DNA of 64,000 bases from Stenotrophomonas maltophilia (lineage in GTDB: Bacteria; Pseudomonadota; Gammaproteobacteria; Xanthomonadales; Xanthomonadaceae): the NCBI RefSeq assembly GCF_002205165.1, contig NZ_NIVS01000001.1:1-64000 (forward strand), written 5' to 3'. Below, in pieces: positions 33,619-42,474 of this stretch. A model generated the notes under the pieces. That model was given only the letters and a program-made list of their open reading frames with translations. It was not told where the DNA came from and did no database searches. Positions within the stretch are counted from its first letter, which is position 1. The number at the start of each line of letters is the position of its first letter. A program made the translations under genes and the position numbers.

Positions 33619-34272
33619 ATGGAACCGATCGAGCTTTTCAGTTACTGGCGGTCCAGCGCGGCCTACCGCGTGCGCATCGGGCTGAACCTCAAGGGTCTGC
33701 CGCACCGGATCACCCCGGTGCATCTGGTCCGCGAGGGCGGCGAGCAGCACAGCGCGGCCTACGCCGCGCTCAACCCGCAGGAGCTGGTCCCGACCCTGCG
33801 CCATGGCGATCGGGTACTGCAGCAGTCGATGGCGATCCTGGAGTACCTCGACGAGGTGTTCCCGGCGACGTCGCTGCTGCCCGGCGACGCCGAAGGCAGG
33901 GCGCGGGTGCGCGCGCTGGCCCAGCTGGTGGCCTGTGACATCCACCCGCTCAACAACCTGCGGGTGATGCAGTACCTGGAGCGCACGCTGCAGGCCAGCG
34001 CCGAGGCGCGCACGCAGTGGACGCTGCACTGGATGGCAGAAGGGTTCGCGGCGATGGAAACGCTGCTGGCCGGTCATACAGCGACCGGCACGTTCTGCCA
34101 TGGCGACCAGCCCGGCCTGGCCGACGCCTGCCTGGTGCCGCAGCTGTACAACGCGCACCGCTTCGGCCTGGCGCTGACGCCGTACCCGACCCTGCAGCGG
34201 ATTGAAGCCGCGTGCCTGGCGCTGCCGGCCTTCGATGCCGCCCGCCCCGAGCATCAGATCGACGCCACGTAG
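33619..34272 (+). CDS. maiA: Maleylacetoacetate isomerase
   Basis: A 217-residue zeta-class glutathione transferase that isomerises maleylacetoacetate to fumarylacetoacetate with glutathione. The signature SYWRSSAAYRVRI (residues 8-20) holds the catalytic SSCxxR-like site, here with SSAAYR. NPQELVPTL and QSMAILEYLDE bind glutathione, and ADACLVPQLYNA is the C-terminal motif. It follows the FAH-family gene by 20 bases. Its TAG stop is part of the GTAG head of a REP element. Confidence 0.92.
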   Translation: MEPIELFSYWRSSAAYRVRIGLNLKGLPHRITPVHLVREGGEQHSAAYAALNPQELVPTLRHGDRVLQQSMAILEYLDEVFPATSLLPGDAEGRARVRALAQLVACDIHPLNNLRVMQYLERTLQASAEARTQWTLHWMAEGFAAMETLLAGHTATGTFCHGDQPGLADACLVPQLYNAHRFGLALTPYPTLQRIEAACLALPAFDAARPEHQIDAT

Positions 34273-34290
34273 ATCCACGCCCTGCGTGGA
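34269..34290. repeat. REP palindrome overlapping the maiA stop codon
   Basis: GTAG (34269-34272) plus TCCACGC (34274-34280), CCT loop, and GCGTGGA (34284-34290). The maiA stop TAG is bases 34270-34272. It lies between the convergent genes maiA and pilU. Confidence 0.75.
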
Positions 34291-34316
34291 GCCACGGGCA
34301 CCCACTGCCGGAACCG

Positions 34317-35444
34317 TCAGAACCCGTGTGTGATCGCCGGGGCCGAGGCCGCCGAGTAATCCGCGTACGGGTCGTGCTCGCTGCCGCCTTCGGAGAGCCG
34401 GAACTTCAGTGCCAGCCCATCGCGCGAGTCGGCCGCGCGCAGCGCTTCCTCCTGCTCGATGATGCCGTTCTTGGCCATCCGGAACAGGCACTGGTCGAAG
34501 CTCTCCATGCCTTCTTCCAGCGAAGCTTCCATCGCCGCCTTGATCTCGTGCACCTGGCCGCGGCGCAGCAGGTCGCGGATCATCGGCGTGTTGATCAGCA
34601 CTTCGGTGGCGGGCAGGCGGCGCCCGTCCTTGCCTTTGACCAGGCGCTGGGAGACCACCGCGCGCAGGTTCAGCGAGAGATTCATCAGCACGTTGCGGTG
34701 CGCGCTCTCGGGGAAGAAGTTGAGGATGCGCTCGATGGTCTGGTCGGCGTTGTTGGAGTGCAGGGTGGCCAGGCACAGGTGCCCGGTTTCGGCAAACGCG
34801 ATCGCCGCCTCCATGGTTTCCGCATCCAGGATTTCGCCGATCAGGATCACGTCGGGCGCTTCACGCATCGCGTTCTTCAACGCGTCGTGGAAGGTGTGCG
34901 TGTCCAGCCCGACCTCGCGCTGGTTCACGATCGACATCTTGTGCTTGTGCAGGTACTCGATCGGATCCTCGATGGTGAGGATGTGCCCGGTCGTGGTGGT
35001 ATTGCGGTGGTCGATCATCGAGGCCAGCGAGGTCGACTTGCCCGAGCCGGTCGAGCCGACCACCAGCACCAGCCCGCGCGGGGTCATGATGACGTCCTTG
35101 AGCACCTGCGGCAGGTTGAGCTCTTCGATGCTGGGGATCTTGCTGCGGATCGCACGGATCACCATGCCGACCTCGCCGCGCTGCTTGAACACGTTGACGC
35201 GGAAGCGCCCGGCATCGGGCAGGGCAATGGCCATGTTGAGCTCGAGCTCGCGCTCGAACTGCGGGGCCTGGCCTTCATCCATCAACGAGTAGGCGATCTT
35301 CTTGACCATCCCGGGCGGCAGCCCGGTATTGCCCAGCGGATAGAGTTTCCCCTCGATCTTGATGTATACCGGTGCTCCGGTCGTCAAGAACATGTCCGAC
35401 GCGTTCTTTTCGGTCATCAGCTTCAGGAAATAGCCGATATCCAT
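34317..35444 (-). CDS. pilU: Type IV pilus twitching ATPase PilU
   Basis: A 375-residue hexameric ATPase of the PilT/VirB11 group that helps pilus retraction on the cytoplasmic side. Walker A is VGSTGSGKST, the Asp box is ILTIEDPIEYLH, Walker B is DVILIGEILD, and the His box is HLCLATLHSNNAD. The N-terminal KNASDMFLTTGAP and the acidic C-terminal tail (EHDPYADYS) fit PilU rather than PilT. The start at 35444 (MDIGYF) is the family start; upstream in-frame codons run into the divergent gene. pilT is not in the window. Confidence 0.95.
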   Translation of the reverse strand: MDIGYFLKLMTEKNASDMFLTTGAPVYIKIEGKLYPLGNTGLPPGMVKKIAYSLMDEGQAPQFERELELNMAIALPDAGRFRVNVFKQRGEVGMVIRAIRSKIPSIEELNLPQVLKDVIMTPRGLVLVVGSTGSGKSTSLASMIDHRNTTTTGHILTIEDPIEYLHKHKMSIVNQREVGLDTHTFHDALKNAMREAPDVILIGEILDAETMEAAIAFAETGHLCLATLHSNNADQTIERILNFFPESAHRNVLMNLSLNLRAVVSQRLVKGKDGRRLPATEVLINTPMIRDLLRRGQVHEIKAAMEASLEEGMESFDQCLFRMAKNGIIEQEEALRAADSRDGLALKFRLSEGGSEHDPYADYSAASAPAITHGF

Positions 35445-35542
35445 GCGAAATGTTTCCCCAACAATCAGCGGCTTGCCATTGCAAGCGCACCGCAGGCTTC
35501 CGACAATGGCCGTGCACACAACTTCTGGCGACGGCACCCCCA

Positions 35543-35926
35543 ATGAAACCTAGCTTCGCACAAATACGACGGGCCCTGTATGTGACGGTGTGCGCATTCG
35601 CGCTCTCTGGTGCCGCACACGCGCAGGATGGCGCCCTGGAACTGATGCAGGCCCGGCAGGCGGTCGACAAGGCCACCCAGGCCGATGCCGACCAGTACGC
35701 CCCGGACCTGATCGCCGTGGCCCGCCAAGGCCTGGAGCAGGCCCAGCGTGCCGCCGGCGACCGCCGCGAGCGCAAGAACGCGCCGATGCTGGCCGTTCGC
35801 GCCACGGTCGATGCCGACCTGGCCCGCGCCCGCAGCGAAGAAGCCACCGCCACTGCCCAGCTGCAGCTGCGCCGCAATGAAGTCACTCAGCTGCAGCGCC
35901 AGCTCGCCACCGGGGAAGACCGCTGA
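35543..35926 (+). CDS. Exported DUF4398-type protein
   Basis: A 127-residue protein with signal peptide 1-28 (CAFALSGAAHAQ). The mature part is one long alpha-helical, Ala/Gln/Arg-rich stretch (LMQARQAVDKATQADADQYAPDLI, then ATAQLQLRRNEVTQLQRQ), which matches the DUF4398 pattern. It is probably a periplasmic coiled-coil protein. Its stop overlaps the next gene's start (TGATG), and that gene has a similar helical region, so the two are probably partners. The function is unknown. Confidence 0.83.
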   Translation: MKPSFAQIRRALYVTVCAFALSGAAHAQDGALELMQARQAVDKATQADADQYAPDLIAVARQGLEQAQRAAGDRRERKNAPMLAVRATVDADLARARSEEATATAQLQLRRNEVTQLQRQLATGEDR

Positions 35927-36822
35927 TGATATCCACCAAGATGCGCATGCCCTGCCTGCTGCTGGCCGCCAGCCTCAGCCTGCCGCTGCTGGTCCAGGCC
36001 GCCGATGACCCGGCCGTGGCCCAGCTGACCCAGCGCCTGATGGCGATCCAGGCCAACCCGGATGCCGCCCAGCTGGCCGCTTTCGAGCGCCTGCAGGCCC
36101 AGCAGGCCGTGGCCGATCTGGCCAAGGCCAAGCGTCGCGACCAGGACCAGGCCCGTTACCTGGCCGAGCGCCGGGTGGAAATCGCCGAGACCAGCGTGCG
36201 GGCCGCGCTGGCCCAGCGTGAGGTCGACCAGCTCGAACGCACCCGCAGCGAGCTGCTGATCGAAGCCAGCCGCCGCGATGCCCAGCGTGCCCGCCAGGAG
36301 GCCGAGCGCCTGCGCGTGCAGGCCCAGATCCAGGCCGAGGAAAGCGAACGCCTGCGCCAGGCCGCCGAGCAGGAAGCGTTGGCCCGCCAGGATGCCGAAA
36401 CCGCGCTGACCAGCGTGGCCGGCAAGCAGACCGCCCGCCTGAGCGCGGCCCAGCAGAACGCCGCCAAGCTTGCCCGTGAAGAAGCCGAGCTGGTGTCGGG
36501 CAGCAAGCTGCCGGGCTCCAAGTTCGATTCCCGCGGCGAAGTGTTCACGTTCAATGGCGATGCCTTCGCGGCCGGCAAGGGCAGCCTGTCCGGCGGTGCC
36601 AAGGGGCAGGCCAAGGCCCTGGCCGAGTACCTGAACATCGGCAAGAAGGGCCGGGTCCGGATCGAGGCTTACGACGCCGCGGCCGGGGTTGGCCAGCAAC
36701 GCGCCGAGGCCCTGCGCGATGCGCTTGTCGCGGCCGGCGTGAGCGCCAGCCGCCTGCAGGTCAGCGGCAAGAAGGCGGCGGCAACCAAGGCCCGTTCGGC
36801 GGAAGTCATCATCGCGCCGTGA
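35926..36822 (+). CDS. Exported coiled-coil protein with OmpA-C-like domain
   Basis: A 298-residue protein. Signal peptide 1-25 (LSLPLLVQA), then a long helical, charged coiled coil (about 30-190; repeats of QRARQEAERLRVQAQIQAEE type), then an OmpA-like C-terminal domain (about 200-298) with GSKFDSRGEVFTF, a LAEYLNIGKKGRVRIEAY segment, and GQQRAEALRDALVAAGVSASRLQ. This fits proteins that span the periplasm and bind peptidoglycan. The usual peptidoglycan-binding Asp is at EAYDAAAG, but the Arg is less clear. It is co-translated with the upstream DUF4398 gene. Confidence 0.83.
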   Translation: MISTKMRMPCLLLAASLSLPLLVQAADDPAVAQLTQRLMAIQANPDAAQLAAFERLQAQQAVADLAKAKRRDQDQARYLAERRVEIAETSVRAALAQREVDQLERTRSELLIEASRRDAQRARQEAERLRVQAQIQAEESERLRQAAEQEALARQDAETALTSVAGKQTARLSAAQQNAAKLAREEAELVSGSKLPGSKFDSRGEVFTFNGDAFAAGKGSLSGGAKGQAKALAEYLNIGKKGRVRIEAYDAAAGVGQQRAEALRDALVAAGVSASRLQVSGKKAAATKARSAEVIIAP

Positions 36823-36837
36823 TGCCGGGCCGGTGCG

Positions 36838-36862
36838 GCGTCATGCCCATGGGGCATGACGC
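36838..36862 (+). terminator. Intrinsic terminator after the envelope-protein pair
   Basis: GCGTCATGCCC (36838-36848) pairs with GGGCATGACGC (36852-36862) and is followed by AACTGGTTGTTTTTGTTTATTTTT. Good stem and U-rich tail. Confidence 0.82.
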
Positions 36863-37026
36863 AACTGGTTGTTTTTGTTTATTTTTCGTTGTTCTGCGCG
36901 TTCAGCCTGAACCCCGCTTAGGCGCGGTCGACGATATCGTTTGAAAGGGTTGAACCGGCTCCGAAGCAAGCGTAGGGTCAATTGTCCGGGTCGCCTTCCG
37001 CGCCCCGGACGATTGGAGGGCCGGCA

Positions 37027-37176
37027 ATGCACCAGCGCCACGAATCACAGCAGTCGCAGGTCCAGTACGCACTGGACGCCGCTGCGGGTTCGCAGGTCAG
37101 GGTTGCCCGGCACTCCGCCCCAAGCAGCGCCCCGTGCCGTCAGGCCGGGGCGTTCTTGTTTCTGCAGAAGCGATAG
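37027..37176 (+). CDS. Possible 49-residue small protein before the DUF465 gene
   Basis: ATG at 37027 follows GGAGGG at an 8-base distance, a strong ribosome site, and opens 49 codons (MHQRHESQQSQVQYALDA…FLFLQKR). The stop TAG at 37174-37176 is inside TAGGAGG, the ribosome site of the DUF465 gene, so coupling is likely if it is translated. No family is recognised; the C-terminal part is Pro/Arg/Ala-rich. Confidence 0.45.
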   Translation: MHQRHESQQSQVQYALDAAAGSQVRVARHSAPSSAPCRQAGAFLFLQKR

Positions 37177-37186
37177 GAGGTTCATC

Positions 37187-37405
37187 ATGTTTGAAGGTCA
37201 GCCCCAGAGCGATATCGACGCACGGCGCAAGCAGGATCCCGAATTCAAGGCGCTTTACGAACGGCACCAGAAGTTGAACAAGAAGTGCATGGATGCCGAG
37301 CTGGGTGTGCTCCCGATAGACAGCCTCACCCTGGGACAGATGAAGCGTGAAAAGCTGCTGGCCAAGCAGAAACTGGAACGGATGTACGCCTCCCCCGTGC
37401 ACTGA
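37187..37405 (+). CDS. DUF465 (YdcH-type) small protein
   Basis: A 72-residue cytosolic protein. The helical pattern DPEFKALYERHQKLNKKC … LTLGQMKREKLLAKQKLERM matches the DUF465/YdcH family of short coiled-coil proteins of unknown function. A TAGGAGG site 7 bases before ATG 37187 sets the start; a longer in-frame frame upstream is rejected. Confidence 0.85.
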   Translation: MFEGQPQSDIDARRKQDPEFKALYERHQKLNKKCMDAELGVLPIDSLTLGQMKREKLLAKQKLERMYASPVH

Positions 37406-37595
37406 CCCCTTTACCGCCCTACGTCGCGGGCGGTTCCGGTCTCCTCGTCGACCGGTGCCGTCCGCGCCGCTCCGGGTCTCCCGCTGCAGCGGGATTGCGG
37501 CGGCAGGGTCGATGAACGCGGCAACCTGACTTTCGCCGCCAACCGTCGGATAATCACCGGTCCGGCCGCATTGCGGCGCGAATCGATGTGAACCG

Positions 37596-38966
37596 ATGGC
37601 AATCCACTCCTCCGTACTCGAACTCATTGGCCAGACCCCGATCGTCAAGGCCCAGCGCCTGGATACCGGTGTCTGCGAGCTTTACCTGAAGCTCGAGAGT
37701 GCCAATCCCGGAGGATCGATCAAGGACCGCATCGGCCTGTCGATGATCGAAGCCGCCGAGAAGCGTGGCGACCTCAAGCCGGGCGCGACCCTGGTCGAGG
37801 GCACCGCCGGCAATACCGGCCTGGGCCTGGCGCTGGTCGCCCAGCAGAAGGGCTACAAGCTGATCCTGGTCGTGCCGGACAAGATGAGCCGCGAGAAGAT
37901 CTTCAACCTCAAGGCGATGGGCGCCGAAGTGCGCCTGACCCGTTCGGACGTGGCCAAGGGTCATCCGGAGTACTACCAGGACATGGCCAAGCGCGTGGCC
38001 GAGGAAACCCCCGGCGCGTACTTCATCAACCAGTTCGGCAACCCGGACAACCCGGCTGCCCACGAATTCGGCACCGGCCCGGAAATCCTGGCGCAGATGG
38101 ATGGCGACCTCGACGCGATCGTGTTCGGTTGCGGCAGCTCGGGCACCATGACCGGCCTGTCGCGCGCCTTCTCCTCCCTCTCGCCGAAGACCGAGCTGGT
38201 CCTGGCCGATCCGGTCGGCTCGATCCTGGCCGAGTACATCAATGACGGCGTGCTCAACGACAAGTCGGGCAGCTGGCTGGTGGAAGGCATCGGCGAGGAC
38301 TTCCTGCCGTCGATCGCCGATTTCAGCCGCGTCACCAAGGCCTACGCGATCAGCGATGCCGAGAGCTTCCATACCGCGCGCGAGCTGCTGGGCAAGGAAG
38401 GCATCCTCGGCGGCTCCTCGACCGGCACCCTGCTGGCCGCGGCGCTGAAGTACTGCAAAGAGCAGACCACCCCGAAGAAGGTGCTGGTGCTGGTCTGCGA
38501 CACCGGCAACAAGTACCTCTCCAAGATGTACAACGACTACTGGATGCTGGACAACGGCTTCCTGGAGCGCCCGCAGTCGGGCGACCTGCGCGACCTGATC
38601 CTGCGTCCGTACGGCCAGCGCGACACCGTCGTGATCGGCCCGAACGACCTGCTGACCACCGCCTACCAGCGCATGAAGCTCTACGACGTCTCGCAGCTGC
38701 CGGTGATGGATGGCGACCAGCTGGTGGGCATCGTGGATGAAAGCGACGTCCTGCTGCACGTGTACGGTGACGAAGCCCGCTTCCGTGACCCGGTCGCCAC
38801 TGCGATGGTCAGCAAGCTGGACCGCCTGGACGTGAAATCCCCGATCGAGGCCCTGCTGCCGGTGTTCGACCGTGGCCAGGTCGCCATTGTCATGGATGGC
38901 GCCAACTTCCTCGGCCTGATCACCCGCATCGACCTGCTGAACTACCTGCGCCGCCGGGTACAGTAA
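37596..38966 (+). CDS. Cystathionine beta-synthase (PLP plus CBS domains)
   Basis: A 456-residue PLP enzyme that joins homocysteine with serine (or activated serine) to give cystathionine. The PLP Lys is K43 in GGSIKDRIG, with GTAGNTGLGLA as the substrate loop and GCGSSGTMTG as the phosphate cup. Residues about 330-456 are two CBS domains (VSQLPVMDGDQLVGIVDESD; VAIVMDGANFLGLITRIDLL), a likely regulatory module. The gene lies before metB-like cystathionine gamma-lyase/synthase (120 bases), so the pair supports the reverse transsulfuration route to cysteine. Confidence 0.92.
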   Translation: MAIHSSVLELIGQTPIVKAQRLDTGVCELYLKLESANPGGSIKDRIGLSMIEAAEKRGDLKPGATLVEGTAGNTGLGLALVAQQKGYKLILVVPDKMSREKIFNLKAMGAEVRLTRSDVAKGHPEYYQDMAKRVAEETPGAYFINQFGNPDNPAAHEFGTGPEILAQMDGDLDAIVFGCGSSGTMTGLSRAFSSLSPKTELVLADPVGSILAEYINDGVLNDKSGSWLVEGIGEDFLPSIADFSRVTKAYAISDAESFHTARELLGKEGILGGSSTGTLLAAALKYCKEQTTPKKVLVLVCDTGNKYLSKMYNDYWMLDNGFLERPQSGDLRDLILRPYGQRDTVVIGPNDLLTTAYQRMKLYDVSQLPVMDGDQLVGIVDESDVLLHVYGDEARFRDPVATAMVSKLDRLDVKSPIEALLPVFDRGQVAIVMDGANFLGLITRIDLLNYLRRRVQ

Positions 38967-39050
38967 GCCGTAGTGTCGCAATGAACCCATGTTTATCCGC
39001 GTCAACGGCCGATTAAGCCACCGCTGATAGACTTCCGCTCCTTTTGCGGG

Positions 39051-39065
39051 GCCCCCCATGGGGGC
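39051..39065 (+). promoter_or_regulatory. GC hairpin in the metB leader
   Basis: GCCCCC (39051-39056) can pair with GGGGGC (39060-39065) across a 3-base loop, ending 20 bases before the ATG. A second small hairpin (CCGC…GCGG) lies just upstream. It may slow transcription or translation; a specific riboswitch is not recognised. Confidence 0.35.
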
Positions 39066-39085
39066 TCCTCTTGCTGGGAAACAAC

Positions 39086-40273
39086 ATGTCCGATCACGCT
39101 TCTTCCGGGCACGGCGACCGCTCGCTCGCCCTGGCTACCCTGGCCATCCACGGCGGCCAATCGCCGGACCCGAGCACCGGCGCAGTGATGCCGCCGATCT
39201 ATGCGACCTCCACCTACGCCCAGTCCAGCCCCGGCGAGCACCAGGGCTTCGAGTACTCGCGCACCCACAACCCCACCCGCTTCGCCTACGAGCGTTGCGT
39301 GGCCTCCCTGGAAGGCGGCAGCCGCGGTTACGCCTTCGCCTCGGGCATGGCCGCCAGCTCCACGGTGATGGAACTGCTGGATGCCGGCAGCCACGTGGTG
39401 GCGATGGATGACATCTATGGCGGCACCTTCCGCCTGTTCGAGCGTGTGCGTAAGCGCACCGCCGGCCTGCAGTTCAGCTTCGTCGACCTGACCGACCTGG
39501 CCGCGTTCGAGGCCTCGATCACCCCGCAGACCAAGATGGTCTGGATCGAAACCCCGACCAACCCGATGCTGAAGATCGTGGACATCGCCGCGGTCGCCGA
39601 GATCGCCAAGCGCCACAACCTGCTGGTGGTGGTCGACAACACCTTCGCCTCGCCGATGCTGCAGCGCCCGCTGGAGCAGGGCGCGGACCTGGTTCTGCAC
39701 TCGGCCACCAAGTACCTCAACGGGCACTCGGACATGGTCGGCGGCATGGTGGTGGTCGGCGACAACGCCGAACTGGCCGAGCAGATGGCCTTCCTGCAGA
39801 ACTCCATCGGCGCCGTGCAGGGCCCGTTCGACAGCTTCCTGGCCCTGCGTGGCCTGAAGACCCTGCCGCTGCGTATGAAGGCGCACTGCGCCAACGCGCT
39901 GGCCCTGGCCCAGTGGCTGGAAAAGCACCCGGCCGTGGAAAAGGTCATCTACCCCGGCCTGACCTCGCACCCGCAGCACGAACTGGCGACCCGCCAGATG
40001 AACGGCTACGGCGGCATCGTTTCGATCGTCCTCAAGGGCGGTTTCGCCGCGGCCAAGCGCTTCTGCGAGAAGACCGAACTGTTCACCCTGGCCGAGTCGC
40101 TGGGGGGCGTGGAAAGTCTGGTGAATCATCCCGCGGTGATGACGCATGCCTCGATTCCGGTGGAACGCCGCGAGAAGCTGGGCATCAGTGATGCGCTGGT
40201 GCGGCTGAGCGTGGGGGTTGAGGAGTTGGGGGATCTGCAGGTGGATTTGGAAGAGGCGCTGGCTGACCGATGA
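39086..40273 (+). CDS. metB: Cystathionine gamma-lyase/synthase (PLP enzyme)
   Basis: A 395-residue Cys/Met-metabolism PLP enzyme. The PLP Lys is K209 in HSATKYLNGHSD; SGMAAS and VVVDNTFASP are further active-site pieces, and YSRTHNPTR is the N-terminal signature. Members make cystathionine (MetB) or split it (gamma-lyase), and sequence alone does not decide. With cystathionine beta-synthase upstream, the lyase activity is the better fit. The metB symbol is used by convention for this xanthomonad locus beside the LPS genes. The stop overlaps the wzm start as ATGA. Confidence 0.9.
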   Translation: MSDHASSGHGDRSLALATLAIHGGQSPDPSTGAVMPPIYATSTYAQSSPGEHQGFEYSRTHNPTRFAYERCVASLEGGSRGYAFASGMAASSTVMELLDAGSHVVAMDDIYGGTFRLFERVRKRTAGLQFSFVDLTDLAAFEASITPQTKMVWIETPTNPMLKIVDIAAVAEIAKRHNLLVVVDNTFASPMLQRPLEQGADLVLHSATKYLNGHSDMVGGMVVVGDNAELAEQMAFLQNSIGAVQGPFDSFLALRGLKTLPLRMKAHCANALALAQWLEKHPAVEKVIYPGLTSHPQHELATRQMNGYGGIVSIVLKGGFAAAKRFCEKTELFTLAESLGGVESLVNHPAVMTHASIPVERREKLGISDALVRLSVGVEELGDLQVDLEEALADR

Positions 40274-41076
40274 GCACTGTCGACGGACGTGGCCCGCTTC
40301 GCGACGTGTGGGATCACCGCGCGCTGCTGAGGCGCATGATCAAGCGGGATATCCGTGGTCGTTATCAGGGGTCGATCTTCGGTACGCTGTGGTCATTCGC
40401 CACGCCGTTGCTGCTGCTCTGCGCGTACTGGTTTTTCTTGGGGGTGGTTTTACAGGCTCGCTTCGGCTCTGCCCCGCAAGCTGCATTCCCCGTGATTCTC
40501 TTTTCTGGCCTCATTACCCATCTCTTCTTCGCAGAAGTGATCGGGCGCTCTTCGGGGTTAATATTCGAGCATGCCACCTATGTGAAAAAAGTGGTGTTCC
40601 CACTGACTGTGCTGCCTTGGATGACGCTGGCAACGGCTGCGTTTCATCTTTGCGTGAACTTGTCGATTCTTTTGGTTGGTCAGCTGCTCATCGTCGGCAG
40701 TGTCCCACCAACTTGGCCGTTGATCATTGTTGTACTCCTGCCGGCGTTGCCCCTGCTTTTGGGACTGTCATGGCTGCTGTCTGCATTCGCGGTTTTTCTC
40801 CGTGATACTCAGCAAGTTGTTCCATTGGTGCTGACGTTGATGATGTTCGCCAGCCCCATTTTTTTCCCGATGGAAATGGTGCCTGAGCAGTATCGCCCGT
40901 TTCTTTATCTGAATCCGACTACCGTGATCATCCAGCAGGTGAGAGCCGTAGCCATACATGGCCAGATGCCTGACTTCCTCACTCTAGCCATTTACTCCGT
41001 GGTGGCGCTGCTAGTGATGAGCCTCGGATACTGGACATTCATGCGTACGCGCAAGGGCTTTGCCGATGTGCTCTGA
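40270..41076 (+). CDS. wzm: O-antigen ABC transporter permease Wzm
   Basis: A 268-residue integral membrane protein of the ABC-2 family. It opens with the typical LLRRMIKRDIRGRYQGSIFGTLWSFATP segment and has about six transmembrane helices (for example 45-66, 70-90, 113-138, 150-180, 183-205, 239-260), with LRDTQQVVPLVLTLMMFASPIFFP as a family hallmark. It exports undecaprenyl-linked O-polysaccharide across the inner membrane with Wzt. It overlaps metB by four bases and wzt by eleven, which ties O-antigen export to a methionine-gene transcript. Base composition becomes AT-richer from here on. Confidence 0.93.
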   Translation: MSTVDGRGPLRDVWDHRALLRRMIKRDIRGRYQGSIFGTLWSFATPLLLLCAYWFFLGVVLQARFGSAPQAAFPVILFSGLITHLFFAEVIGRSSGLIFEHATYVKKVVFPLTVLPWMTLATAAFHLCVNLSILLVGQLLIVGSVPPTWPLIIVVLLPALPLLLGLSWLLSAFAVFLRDTQQVVPLVLTLMMFASPIFFPMEMVPEQYRPFLYLNPTTVIIQQVRAVAIHGQMPDFLTLAIYSVVALLVMSLGYWTFMRTRKGFADVL

Positions 41077-42406
41077 TCAGTTGATCGTTGAAGTCGCCCA
41101 TGTCGACAAGAGCTTCCTGTTGTACGACAAACCATCCCACCGGCTGTGGCAGATGTTGGCGGGCAATCGGCGGACGTTCTATCGCGAACATCAGGTTCTT
41201 AAGGACATCAGTTTCCAAGTTCCGCGAGGCCAGACGCTCGGCCTTGTAGGTCGTAACGGCGCAGGCAAGTCGACCTTGCTGAGCATCTTGTGCGGCACGC
41301 TCACCCCCAATAACGGAGTGGCCCGCACGTATGGGAAAGTGGCGGCGTTGCTTGAATTGGGGGCAGGCTTCAATCCTGAACTGACTGGTCGCGAGAATAT
41401 TGATCTCTGCGCACAGATCTATGGGCTGACCGAGGGGCAGATACATGCCCGCAGGGATTCCATCATTGCGTTCGCGGATATCGGCGATTACATTGACCGC
41501 CCGGTGAAGACTTACTCCAGCGGCATGTTTACCCGTTTGGGGTTTTCGGTCGTTGCTCACGTCGATGCAGACGTGCTTATCGTGGATGAGGCATTGGCGG
41601 TGGGCGATGCCTTCTTCGTGCAAAAGTGTATGCGCTTCCTGCACGGTTTCCGCGACAATGGCGGTACCCTGGTGTTCGTCAGCCATGACATGGGTGCGGT
41701 CACTGCGCTATGTGACCGCGTCATCTGGCTAAAGGACGGTCGGGTGTTCATGGATGCGCCGCCGAAAGAGGTAGCGGGGGCATATCTGGCGGATCTATAT
41801 GACCAGGCCGGCGCAACAGAGGCCGTCAATTCGGCCGCCGCACGCGACGCTCCGATCACGGCATTCACCGCCGATGAGGTCGATGCACGTCTTGCGTGGA
41901 TCAACACAACCTCCTTGCGCAACGACATCGAAGTGTTTCCATTTGCGATACAGCATGACTTCGGGTCGGGTGGTGTTGTGTTCGAGGCCGGTGGGCTCTT
42001 CGATGAAGGCGGACGCAGGCTCAATTGGGTCGTTGGCGGCGAGCTGGTGACGCTGAGACTTCAGTTGAGGGCACATGTCGCCATCCACTCGATGCTGGTC
42101 GGCTTCGTTGTCAAAGACAAACAGGGGCAGCCTCTGTTCGGCGAGAATACCCAGCTGACCTATCTGGACAACCCTTTGGCGCTCGATGCGCAGGGCGTCT
42201 GTACGGCAGCCTTTACTTTCCGCATGCCCGTGCTGCCTTCAGGAGACTATGCCATCAGTGTTGCTGTCAGCGATGGAACTCAGAAGCAGCATGTCATGCA
42301 CCAGTGGATTCATGACGCGCTCATCCTTTCAAGCCGATCAACCAGCGTGTCAACCGGTCTTATCGGGATACCGATGTTGGATATCAGAATGGATGTCGCC
42401 AATTAG
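41066..42406 (+). CDS. wzt: O-antigen ABC transporter ATPase Wzt with C-terminal binding domain
   Basis: A 446-residue ATPase. Walker A GRNGAGKST, signature VKTYSSGMFTRLGFSV, Walker B VLIVDEALAVGD, and H-loop VFVSHDM fall in residues about 1-250. Residues about 270-446 are a beta-sandwich like Wzt carbohydrate-binding domains (FPFAIQHDFGSG…, GDYAISVAVSDG), which recognise the modified end of a finished O-chain. A capped O-antigen is therefore expected. I start at ATG 41066 inside the end of wzm. Confidence 0.93.
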   Translation: MCSDQLIVEVAHVDKSFLLYDKPSHRLWQMLAGNRRTFYREHQVLKDISFQVPRGQTLGLVGRNGAGKSTLLSILCGTLTPNNGVARTYGKVAALLELGAGFNPELTGRENIDLCAQIYGLTEGQIHARRDSIIAFADIGDYIDRPVKTYSSGMFTRLGFSVVAHVDADVLIVDEALAVGDAFFVQKCMRFLHGFRDNGGTLVFVSHDMGAVTALCDRVIWLKDGRVFMDAPPKEVAGAYLADLYDQAGATEAVNSAAARDAPITAFTADEVDARLAWINTTSLRNDIEVFPFAIQHDFGSGGVVFEAGGLFDEGGRRLNWVVGGELVTLRLQLRAHVAIHSMLVGFVVKDKQGQPLFGENTQLTYLDNPLALDAQGVCTAAFTFRMPVLPSGDYAISVAVSDGTQKQHVMHQWIHDALILSSRSTSVSTGLIGIPMLDIRMDVAN

Positions 42407-42474
42407 ACCTGCCCTATAGCGCAGGGCCGTACGTGATTGGCGCTCGATCGCCGCAATGCATTGGAGAGGCAACG

